Positions 12,916 to 24,000 of a DNA stretch of 64,000 nt are shown here, piece by piece (positions within the stretch are counted from its first letter, which is position 1; each line of letters starts with the position of its first letter). The stretch comes from Cricetomys ansorgei. Lineage: Eukaryota; Chordata; Mammalia; Rodentia; Nesomyidae. The translations under genes were made by a program, and so were the position numbers. Location of the stretch: assembly GCA_026225945.1 (NCBI GenBank), contig JAMJFZ010002884.1:2480001-2544000 (forward strand). Reading direction: 5' to 3'. The notes under the pieces are model-generated. The model had not been told where the DNA came from. It saw only the letters and a program-made list of their open reading frames with translations, and searched no databases.

Positions 12916-13779
12916 CCCATTTTTTTGGACAATGGTAAACAGCACACTGGGCAGGAAAGCTGTTGAATGAGGTGACGGTAATATTTAAATTTTGTGAACA
13001 TGAAATTGACAACAAAAGTCATAAGAATCATGTCCTTCAAACTGTGTCTCAATGAAAATCTCAGGAAAGAGCGGGTCAGGGTCTTGAGTGGGATTCAACA
13101 TAATTATTTTATAGGGAGCTGAGCATGCCACTAAAACTTCTTGGTTGGCCTTTCATAGCAAGCAGTTATTTACTCTGTTTTTCACCCGACACTGCTTGGC
13201 CGAATCTCGACACTGAGCTGTTGCTAGAAATCGGGCTTCTTGCAGCTGCCATGGAATCAAACTCTGTTCACCTCCTTTCTCTGTGCCTTTGGCAAAATGT
13301 TACTTGCTCTTTCACAAAGTGACCATTATGTCCCTTCATCCTATTAGGTGCCCTCCACTCCCACATGATGCCCAAGTCCTCATTGCTATCACAGAAGTGC
13401 CTATTGGGGCCATGTCTGCAGCCTAGCTCACTAGAGCTTTCCCAATATTTGAACATTTTTGTTCTCCATGTCCTCTCTCCAGTAATGTCCATGTCTGCAG
13501 TTTTCCCCTGCTTGGGACAGAGGAGTTAGAAACCTATCAGACCCATTTCCTGAAAGTCCTATTTCTCCTTGAAACAGAAAGTGCTTTCAAATGTGGCTTT
13601 CTGGGTTTTCCAATTTGCTGGTGGGTGGATCTGGAGTGGGCATCCCATCTGCACATCTGGCAGGGACGCCTTCCAGATTTTCCTCGTGACTCAGGATCAG
13701 TTTCTGAATGCTGGGCGGGGCAAAGGCTCCTGAAGTTGCTGTGAGGCACCTCCCCCTGTGAGCAGAGCTTGGTACAGCC
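12916..13779. other. Region upstream of Capn6, possible promoter
   Basis: Repeat-free DNA before the proposed exon 1. No TATA box or CpG island was evident. Promoter activity is only inferred from position. Confidence 0.3.
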
Positions 13780-13872
13780 CAAATAGTTTTCAGGTTAAGA
13801 AAGCCAGAATCTTTGTTCAGCTGCACTGACCGAACAAACTTAGTGGGGTTACCTGGCTAAGAGCAGCAGAAA

Positions 13873-13939
<67 letters not shown>

Positions 13940-13957
13940 GCTCCTGAGATAACTCAG
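13780..13957 (+). other. Capn6: Probable untranslated exon 1 of Capn6
   Basis: A strong donor, AACTCAG|GTGAGTGG, lies at 13957/13958. The sequence before it is GC-richer than its surroundings, lacks any ATG after about 13,750, and carries a (CAG)n tract. The Capn6 start codon sits only 15 nt into its own exon, so an upstream non-coding exon is required, and this is the best candidate. The 5' boundary is a guess; no clear TATA box was seen. The intron to 20627 would be 6.7 kb. Confidence 0.5.
13864..13938 (+). repeat. Interrupted (CAG)n trinucleotide tract
   Basis: There are 25 triplets: 22 CAG with single AAA, CAA and CGG interruptions. The last 11 CAG units (13906-13938) are uninterrupted. 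The tract ends 19 nt before a consensus donor, so it would fall in the Capn6 5' UTR. It is not preceded by an in-frame ATG. Confidence 0.95.
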
Positions 13958-14975
13958 GTGAGTGGAGCGGGTGTCTACAAATTTTGTTTAAAATTAGATT
14001 TTCTGAGACTTAGCATCTAAAAGACTCAAAGGAACTTCAGCTTTATAGCTGATCCAACTTTGCATCTATTATTGTTATGGTTTGTCTGGATCGAACATGT
14101 GTACGTGTGTACATTAATAACTGTTTTGAAACTTCTAAAAAAGAAATGGAATTTGGGGGGCTGGATGCAGTGATTTTGGTGGTGCTGCAGTGAGATGTTT
14201 CTGGGGGCTGGCTGATCAATTCCCGGTGTGTATGCTGTTCGTAAACACTTGGTAAACAAGGGCAAACCTGTGAGGGGAGTGCGAGGAGAGAGCTGGATGG
14301 CTAGCAGTTTCATCCACCTTCCACTGTCCCAGAGTTATAGGAGAAGTATTGAAATTCAGGCACAATCTTGGAGCCACACTGTGCCTCCGCAGTTTGTAAT
14401 CCCTGAAAATGGGGTGCACAGACCATGGACTGCTGCACAATGAAGGAGTGGCTTAAGCTATCTTAGCACCCTGTCTGCACAATTGGGAGACCTTCTTGCC
14501 CTGGTGACAGGTTGGTCTTGGCTATTCTATTATCAGCCCTTGGGCCTGGATTTGTTTCCCCCTGATTCTATCTTTGGTTTAAATTTTTAATTGCAGTCAA
14601 GGTTCCATCCCCCATCCCCACCATAACTACACTGTTGTTGGGGCTTAACTGGGTTCCTTGACCAGAGCTGCCTTCAGCCAGGGTCAGGAAAAGGGAGCTG
14701 CCACACATTGCAATGGAAACAAGTGGGTGTGAGGATTTAGAACGCGATGTTTGGTGAAAAGCACATTGGAAAATTCAACAAATTCTACTGTTCTGCCTGT
14801 CACAGCAAAATGTGTCCTGGTTTGTATTAATGTTTTTATTAAACTTCAGCCAATGCTGCATTTGTTAATCTTTCCTATGAAATTAAAGACTCTTTATGGC
14901 CTGGATGAATAAACAAGAATTTTGGGGGTGTTGCTAATTAACTCTCTCCTTCCTCTGGATGTTTCTGTGCACGAA

Positions 14976-14978
<3 letters not shown>

Positions 14979-15012
<34 letters not shown>
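14979..15012 (+). repeat. (GT)n microsatellite
   Basis: About 17 GT units, followed by a GTGCATG-rich degenerate tail to about 15125. Confidence 0.95.
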
Positions 15013-15015
<3 letters not shown>

Positions 15016-15904
15016 CACGTATGTAAGTGTGTGTTCATGGACCGGCATGCCTGCACACACAAGCACATGCACATTCACTCGTGTGTATGCATATGCACTC
15101 ATGTGCATGGGTGTGCACACATGTGTGTGAATACTTTGAATCTGAGCAGCATTCTTTATTCATCATTACAGTTTCCAGTGGTCCGGGAACAGCTTGCACA
15201 CTTACGTGGTCAGGAGTAGGTTACAAAGTAGACTTTCTATACCCTTGAAAGCTCTCAGTTCCTAAATTAAAAGCAGAAAACAGTCCCTTTGTGTCCCCCA
15301 AACAGTTTCTTTAATTAGTCTTGATTTGAAATCATATCACCTTCTGATAGCTTGCAATCCAGAAGCAAGACTCCCACGTGCATTCTTGCAAAAAGAGGAC
15401 AATGAGAATGTTCAAATGAAACGTCTTGTTTGTAGTTTTCTTCTATCTTCCTATCACAGTTCTTCATTCTTGTTTCAAAATATAAACTTGGTGAGTCAGT
15501 ATGTTTCAGCTTTAGTGCCAACTCTGTTACTATGTAACCCTGGTAAAATCTCTTCACTTTACAGTGAAAAGAAAGAAGTTATACTAACTAGTTTCTAAGA
15601 GTCCTTCCAGAATAACATTCTATAAAAATCAGAATTAGATTCTCAAAGGACTGTAAAATTAGACTTTTAGGATAGGCTTACTCAGCCAAGAGAGCAAGGC
15701 AGCCAAAAATGGGAGGTGGAGCCGAGAGTAAAGAATGGCAGAGGGGCCATTTTATATAGGTCTTTTAAATGTCAGTGTGTGTCTTATTTTAAGCACGTGA
15801 TCGTATTTCCTCTGTTTCTACTAAGAAACAGGATTTAGTTTGCTAAATTTAAACATTTTCTAACACAACTGCTATATGCTAATGTATCCTTAATAATCAA
15901 AAAG

Positions 15905-16010
15905 TGCACTCACATACTTAATTTCATTAGCTCTTCCCCAAAACACCCCTAGGTGGGCAGGGCAGCCATCACATTCCTGTTGTGCCTATAAGGAAACTGA
16001 GGGTGAAAGA
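15905..16010 (-). repeat. MIR element (antisense)
   Basis: ATTTCATTAGCTCTTCCCC, CCTAGGTGGGCAG and AAGGAAACTGAGGGTGAA match the complement of MIR. Confidence 0.55.
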
Positions 16011-18252
16011 TGTCTATTATAAGCGGTGACATTGAGGATTTGATCATGAATCTCCTGTGCTCTTTTAATGATTTTTCAAATTTTTCAACTGCCTTTTACT
16101 TTTCGTTACAGTTTTTCAACACTGTAAATTGTGTACTTTTTCTTCCTTTAAATACAGTCTTCTCTCCGGACAGAGTAAATATATCCTATGGAAGGGCACC
16201 AGTAGAGTGGATTAGGGGACCTTTAAGGCTCTTTTCAGACCAGAATGTCTGGCCAAAACCTTGAATCTGAGCAGATATGTGACCGCAGATGTAAGATAAG
16301 ATTCTGCTCGTGCAGAAATGGATAGCACTGCTCTCTGTGTAGCATGTGGATGCTGATTTTTTTATTCTTCCCACCAAAGCCCAATGAATCTCCCCCATCA
16401 CCTCCATTAGTGGGGTTAAGATTATGTCTAGAGTAGGACAGACTTACAACTCCTGTACTTAATCCACCCCGCCCCTTGCTTTACCTCTAATTTTTGCAGA
16501 ATAAAAGAAGGGGGCAAATTGGAAAGGGGAGAAGGTATCCAGAGACTGTCTCATCCTTTCTCACCACGTACCCCTTAAGCATACTGCCTACCTTACCTAC
16601 TCACTCAAAACCAGAGTGACTTGTGATCAGACATTGGAAGTCTTTTTTTTTTTTATCAATTTTGTTTTAGAATTAATTTGGTGTCCATTCTAAGGCTGAT
16701 CCGCAGTTAAAGAAGCAAATGCTTTTCCTCTAAGAGCCTGCAGACCTCGTCAAAGCTTCAAATCTAACGAGCAGCAAAAGGTCTTTCTCCTAGCTGCAGC
16801 CTGGAGTTCCACGTGGCAGGCAGGTTCCCTCCATTTTCCCCTCGCAATTCCCAACTTCCCACATGCTGGGTCTGCCTTTATCCGTTGTCTTGATGAACAT
16901 ACCGTTCCTCACAACCTTTCTTTAGGCCATGGGTCTGAATTCTAATAATTTTGCCTCAGGCTATTACCTCAATGATGAGCTTGCAGTTTGTTTTGCCTGG
17001 GCCACAGTAGCCACTTGCCCTCAGGCCACATTCAGAATTTACTCCATACTCCAGAGGTTAGCTAGAGATTTGGGGGGGTTATATTCAAAGACCCTAGCTT
17101 TTTGCTTTGTCTGTCACCTTTCCTAATGAGTGATATTTAATGTAATGACCCTCTCCTCCATGTCTCCACCTGGTGCAGTGCAATAGTAAGAAAACAGCAT
17201 TCCTGTCTCTGGACACCTCTGTTCTGACAGAGAAAATTATTCATAAAAAGACCGTAATAATAGTAGAAATTTCTGAGTTTCCAAGTTTTTTGGGGGCTAG
17301 GTAGCTGCATCCTTGGATGCAGAGGGTTTAATTCTCTCGTGATCATTCAACCATGAAAATAAAGAACCTTTCCAATATCCACCATGGCAATAAATTCTAG
17401 GCAGAATGCCTCAAAGTTCGGCATTATGTTTGCTTTGGAGGATTTCCTCATTTGAACTAAAAAAATCCATTCTCTAAAAAACAAACAAACAAACAAAACA
17501 AAACAAACAAACAAACAAAAACCAATAACCAAAAGATGAAGTGTGGTATAATGGAAAACTACACACACCAGCCTGGCATTTCACAGACGGGATTTGGATC
17601 AGTCCTGTTAGTTTCTAGCTTTGCTGTTTCTCTGAGTTGCAATTTCTGAGAGTAAAAAATGAAGGACACAAAGTCGTGTCTTTCAAATTGTGGCTACTGC
17701 AAATAAAGAGTATGTGAGCTATATTGGACAGTGAATAAATAATTTGTCACAGATACATTGATTTTCTACTTAAGACATTTATCTGTCTGACAAACATTGC
17801 CTGACAATTATTGCCTGAGATGCTTAACGATGAGACGGTGTAACGTGTGGCTTGCAACCACAGGGCACTTTTTACTTATTCAAAGTTGTCTTTACACTAG
17901 CATCTCAGTAGTTCCAGCTATAGTTGAAGGGTGAAGGATACATGCCTTCATTCTCGCGATGAAAAACGGAAGCAGAAAGAGATCAAGGTCATACAGCAAA
18001 TGGAACCTAGTTGGCTTGTTAACTCGTCAAAAATGGGAGTCAATTCTACTGTGTAAGTCAAGCGTGACTTAGGACTATAATTGTACCCTAATGGAAGTTC
18101 AAACACATAGCCTGCCATTTCTTATTTCTCCACGTGTCTCTAAAATCCAAGCATCTTCATGCAAAAGGCATTTATTCTATCAAGATTCAATCCATCAATA
18201 CCAGCAGTACATTCTGTTTCTGAAACAAGCTACCTGGTATAGTTTATTGTTG

Positions 18253-18288
18253 GTTTGGTTTCGGTTTGGTTTAGTTTAGTTTAGTTTA

Positions 18289-18339
<51 letters not shown>
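18253..18339 (+). repeat. (GGTTT/TTTAG)n then (GT)n microsatellite
   Basis: GGTTT and TTTAG pentamers (18253-18290) pass into about 20 GT units. Confidence 0.93.
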
Positions 18340-18342
<3 letters not shown>

Positions 18343-18460
18343 ACAACTTGTGCAGATCAGTTCTCTCCTTTCACCATGTGGTTCTCAGGGATTGAACTCA
18401 GGTCATAAGGCTTGGCAGCAAGTGCCCTTCCCCGATGAGCCATCTCGCCAGACCTATTTT
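18340..18460 (-). repeat. B3 SINE (antisense)
   Basis: GAGGACAACTTGTGCAGAT, GATTGAACTCAGGTCATAAG, CTTGGCAGCAAGTGCC and GAGCCATCTCGCCAGACC are the reversed B3 consensus. Confidence 0.9.
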
Positions 18461-20374
18461 GTTGTCTTTAAATCAAATCTAATTTTGTTGAATTGATACT
18501 GCTTCTGTGTTTAGACAGGCTCTCTTTGTAACAAATTCCTTTTGCAAGCTTTGTGAGCCTTACTATTTGACTGATTAGCAAAGGAGACTTTGTGCGAGCA
18601 CATGGCTTTCCTGGGCAGGAAATACCCATTTATCCAGAATGTTCAGGCACTAGGAGGTTCTGGCAAACTCGATGTCCTAATTGCCTCAGACTGTCCCATA
18701 TTTACAGCCCCCAGCCTTTGGCAATCCACCAAACCTTCTAGGGAAAGCAAGAAGCACAAGAATATTTGCTGTAACTTTGAACACACATGAAAATTAGGGT
18801 CCATTTGTAATAGGCTCTGAAAAGGAGCCTGGGCAAACACTCAGGTTGGCTCTGATGCTTAACTGAGAATTAGTACTGATGCCACCCATACTTTCAAATA
18901 CAATGAAACACACTGATATCTAAAACAAAGAACAGGCTGAAATTTAGTTAGCAGAAAGCATGTTGGTGTTTTGCAGTGTTTCCACAATCCTTAATTTGAA
19001 AAGCAATTCATAAATAAGGCTATGGGAAAAATGTAGTTATGTTCAGTCTTTTAATGTTTGGATTAAGAGAAAGGACATGTTCGTTATACATATCTTGCAA
19101 ATAGTATTGCCAAAAAATAACATTGAGACATTAGATTTAGAGGTTTATGGTTTTCAAGTGGGGCAACTGGTCTATCATGAGGCAGTATACTACGATGTTA
19201 CAGGGCATGCAAGGACCTAACAGAGAGGCATTATCGATATTACTACTTTTAGAAAATAGTAAAGGCCAGAGTAGGACCTGGAAGGTGGCTTGATAAGGAA
19301 CAAACTTGTGAGAGCATGAGGAGGCAAATTTAAACCCCTAGGACTCACAGGGATTCCAGTGAAGTAGGATGTTTTGGAACCCCAGTGCTTCTCCAGGGAG
19401 ATAGGAGGTAGAAACCATGCCGTGTGCCCCCAACACACACACACACATACACACACAAACACGCACGCTGCTAACGTAGCCAATTTGGGGGTTTGCTTTG
19501 TTCTTTGTTTTTGCAAATTTCATCCACTTTTTTTAGAACTCTGAACCATAGTTTTTGGTGTTAATTGACCTGAGCTGGTAAAATCATTGGAATAAAGGTT
19601 TAATGTAGCTGACACAACAAAAATTTCAGTTACTTCTAAACATCAGAGGAAAATCTTTCAGCGCGTTACAAATCTATCCTTGGGAATCAAGTGAAGACAT
19701 CGAAAGATCTATTATCACTACTAAGCTATTTAAAATTAAATTTGCCTTTTAAATTATCTTCATAAAAACCAGTTGTTAAGGATATTTCAGTGTAGGACAA
19801 TCTAACGGAGTTTGTATGAAAAACTATCAGATTAATTTTGTTTAGCTACATGAAGTTTTCTCATTTTATTATTTTTTTTTCAAAGAAAAGGAAGCTATAG
19901 TGCATTATATTGCTATAGCACGAAAATCTATAGTCCATCAAATTGGTGTAATTGAATTTTGGAGTCTGCTTTTTGATTTTGGAGTCTGAAAATGATTGCA
20001 TACTTTGAAGAAAAAAAAAAAGACCCTATAATCTTTCTATCTTTTTATGTGTGCTTGGAGGCCACCTGCAAGGTTCTGTTTCTTACATTAGCATTCTTGG
20101 CCAATAGTAAAACACACAAGCTCTTTAAATTATAAAATGAAAGTAGTTGTGTAAAAGGACTTGTTAGAATTGCAAGAGGCTGTTTCTTCCCTAAGCACCA
20201 AGCATGTAGGACACTGACTCATTCTGAACACAGTAAAGTGATTCTTTCTCCTTTATTATCGAATTTTAAACTGTACTTTTCTAAGCGGTTCCATGTCAGT
20301 ATAAGTAGAAAATTGCCCTTTACATTATAATGATTTATGCTTAGCTGACAAACGTCACATCTGTTATCTATTTT

Positions 20375-20480
20375 CCCAATGAGACTGTTAAAGTGCATAT
20401 TGCCTCATTTGGCAGATAAACAAACTGAGGTTCTGAAATGGTTAGGTGCTCACCCAGGGCCCAATATTTATCTGAACTTT
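20375..20480 (-). repeat. MIR-like fragment (antisense)
   Basis: TGCCTCATTTGGCAGATAAA and CAAACTGAGGTTCTGAAATG resemble complement MIR. It ends about 150 nt before the first Capn6 coding exon. Confidence 0.5.
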
Positions 20481-20627
20481 GTATCTTCTTTTCTTGAACA
20501 TACAGACATTTCCTCAGTCTGAAGGCTCTGGGAGAAAGCCACTGCAACAACTGCCATTTGTGGAATCTCAGGTAGTCCTCCAAAGACCTGAGAAGTTCCT
20601 CCACAGTAACGGTTTTTGTCATTCTAG

Positions 20628-20807
20628 ACATAGCTGGACAATATGGGACCTCCTCTGAAGTTCTTCAAAAACCAGAAGTACCAAGAACTGAAGCAGGAAT
20701 GCATCAAAGATGGCCGACTTTTCTGTGACCCCACCTTCCTGCCAGAGAATGATTCTCTGTTTTTCAACCGGCTGCTTCCAGGAAAGGTTGTGTGGAAACG
20801 TCCTCAG
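20628..20807 (+). CDS. Capn6: Capn6 first coding exon (residues 1-55)
   Basis: Acceptor ...gtcattctAG before 20628; 15 nt of 5' UTR, then ATG at 20643. The exon ends in CAG|GTAACT at 20807, phase 0. It begins [10 protein letters not shown] and ends VVWKRPQ, the N-terminal anchor helix and start of the protease core. No ATG precedes the start in this exon or in the proposed exon 1. Confidence 0.94.
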
Positions 20808-20973
20808 GTAACTCTTGTTTTTCTCCCCACTTTCTGTCTCTGAGATTTCCATCTGATTCAAAACTACTTAACCCACTATTTCAGTTTCATTGAAAAAGTT
20901 GGAAGTCAGCCTTCTTACTTTCTCTCACTGCTGCTGTTTCTCTCTTTATTGAGTTATAATTAACAAATAAAAG

Positions 20974-21019
<46 letters not shown>

Positions 21020-24000
21020 ATGAGATGATGTTTTCATATGCCTACACATTTTAAAATGACTATCACAAATGAATTGACATATTCGTCGCCTACACAGAGA
21101 TGGCTTTAACAGTGTCTGTGGTTCCAGGCTTTAGATTGAAAAGACTAAAAAATAGTCAGATTAATCATATAAAAAGAGCAACAACAGAAAAAGAGACACA
21201 TTGTGTTTTTGAAAGGAACTTCATTTGAGTAAACATTGCAATCCAGAAAGAAACTATATTCTGGTCTCTCTTTAGCAAGCTGTTAGTTGTACTAACTTAA
21301 AGATAATCTCAGACCAAAAGAGCAGTGAAAAAATTTCTACATAAAGAAGTCAGAGCTTGCACTGGGGGAGGGAGGCATTTGAGCTGCTTATTGGATATCA
21401 TCCACTGTGTCCTTTTAATGTTGGCCAATGGGATTCACATACAACTTCAGTCTTTTAACACCCATCAATATTAAATACTAATAGTTATTATGGTTCTCCA
21501 TGAAACATCTATAAGTTGTATCTCACAGCAAGGATCAACACCTCTTCATAAGCTGTATATGAACTAGAGCTCAATGTGTAGTAAGATACAGTGGTAGAGT
21601 TTGAAAATAATTAACAACCTTGCTTTATCAAGAGGTTATAACCGGACAGAAGGATAATCCATTGAAAATACTTCTTAATGATCAGATATATAGGCCATAG
21701 AATGATATCATAAAGTGCAAATTCTTCGACCCAAAGATTCCCCTTGTAAGGAGATGTCTTTTTATTTTGGTTGTGAACTACCTTTGTCACCAACTCAATG
21801 TTTGTTTTCTTTGAGGAATCAACAATCATTTTTTCGTTATTGTTGTAATTTCCACCAATTAAGTTCTTAAACGAAATTCTAAGAATTACTTTAGTTCACT
21901 CACATTGCCACCAGGTGGTGCCAAAATACACTGGTTTCAATAAGACTCCTATTTTCCAGAACAAGCCTTGGTGTTTACTCATCAAGAATGATATCTATTA
22001 AAAGTATGAGACTGGCACTTGGAGTGTAACTTAGCAACAAAGCAGAGTTTAATCCCCAATGTCGAAAATAAAATGAAAGATAAATCATGTGGCTGGGAGA
22101 AATCTACATTTCTAATCTTCTAAGTTATTGACATCTTTGCAGATGACTTTGCCTGTCTGCAATAAAAATCTGGGAAACAAGCTAGGCGGTAGTGGCGCAC
22201 ACCTTTAATCCCAGCACTTGGGAGGCAGAAGCAGGTGGATCTCTGTGAGTTTGAGGCCAGCCTGGTCTACAGAGCGAGTTCCAGGACAGTCAGAGTTACA
22301 ACAGAGAAACCCTGTCTTGAAAAAAAAGGGGGGAGGATATGAGTTGAATTCATTAACTAGTCTTTAGGAATCCAAAGATGTAAGAGCTCCTACCCCTTAA
22401 ATTATTTGACAAAAAAAAGGGATATCTTGTCAGGCAACCAAACTTATGAATGGATGGTGATAACAAGTGGCAAGAGTAGCTGAGAAGGAAATAAGAAGTT
22501 GAGAGGAGTATATTGGGTTGGTACCTTTTTAAAAATGAAACAGACTTGAGCAGAGTTGCAGGCTAAGGAATAGACAACAAAGAGGAGTTTGAAGACGTAG
22601 GAGAGAGGATGATTGATGTTGGTGAAGTCCTAGAGGAGAGAGAAAGAGATCCAGTGGGTGGCAAAACTGGAAGCCAACACGAAACCATTTCCCAGATGTG
22701 CACCAAGTAGACAGTATTTCCTGTGCTGGCATGTCTTTAGATGTATCTTCTCCCCTTCTGTCTTGGCTCAGTTCGTTGTTCTTTGTATTCTTCATCCAAA
22801 TTCTGTAGATTTAAATCCTAGATGAATTCACGGGGAAGGAAAAAAAATCTTAATAATCATAATAATTATGACAATAGTCTGGTTTTTTTCTCTAAGACAA
22901 GCAGTACTCCTAGAGTAAGATTCAATTGTAAGGGAATGTATGTCAGGTGCCCGTAAACTCACCATCTAGAGATGGTTCAATTTCCTTAGGTTATGATAAT
23001 GGCTACTTGGGCTAGCTCACACAGCCCTCAGGTCCTGAATGATGGTCCTATGCCAATTAGGCCCTAACCTTTCTGGGAATGGTTTATCATAAAGTACCCA
23101 TTGAAGGGCTGGCCATAATCCTATCTGCTCCCCAAGCTAGACTGCACACAGTGCTTTTCAATTGCCCCCACTCTTCTGGATGCTGGTCATATAGGGATAT
23201 TTTATTTTACCGTGATTCCTGATGTTTTCTCCTGAATCACAGTGCTTGCTGCCATCAAGTATTACTTGCATAAACAATTGCTAAAGGTCTGCATGCAACT
23301 GTTGCAAGCAGAGTGACCTACACAGGGTTAAAGATCTCATAATTATATGTAATGTCCCACCAGGCATTTCTGGGAATAGGGATGAGGTGAGAATAATTGA
23401 GACACCCTCAATGCTCAGCCAAGAGAATATATTTCTTAGTAAAGATTAGTCCTTTGCAGAACATTTATCTTGGAGTGATGGTATTTGGGGAACACTCCAG
23501 CTTTTCTTATGTTCAGTTTCTCAGTATTATGTATTCTCTACCTAAGAAATTAGCTTGCTTTGCCAAACAGCTCAGTTCAAGAATTGCTTCAACTCTGCCA
23601 GCACATCTGGAGCCATTAGGAGCACGACATCTCCCACATCTCTTCACTACTCTCAAGCCACCCAGATCTTGTGACCGTGTGAGCTGTGGTCTCTCCCTGA
23701 ACTCACTCTTACCACCCCACAGGCCTCAGACTGAAATGTCTTGTCTAATTTCTGCATCCCACCTTGGGGTAACAGGAAAATCTCTACAGCCTTTCTCCTT
23801 TAACCTTAATAGGACGATATCCAGTGTGTCCTAAACTATACTAAAGGTCACTTATGAGCCATTTCATTATTATTGAGTTACCAATGGAACGTTCTTAGAG
23901 CTATTAGATTTGCAGTGGCTCATTCCTCTTACCCTTTCTAACTCCTTGGTTGTTTTCTACTCATTTAATGTTTCACGTATGAGGTACAAGATATGGCTAT

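Larger units (their letters stand above)
13958..20627 (+). other. Capn6 intron 1 (inferred)
   Basis: It runs from the CAG-tract exon to the first coding exon. It holds (GT)n at 14979-15012 and 18300-18339, MIR pieces near 15905-16010 and 20375-20480, a B3 SINE at 18340-18460, an (AAAC)n tract at 17480-17520, and long repeat-poor stretches in which no exon was seen. Confidence 0.5.

Noticed and set aside
12619..13052. Several overlapping 68-115 codon frames
   Set aside because: CT-rich low-complexity DNA. No codon structure or family motif.
23397..23834. 145-codon plus-strand frame in Capn6 intron 2
   Set aside because: No recognisable domain, no splice evidence. A frame of this length is expected by chance in 64 kb.
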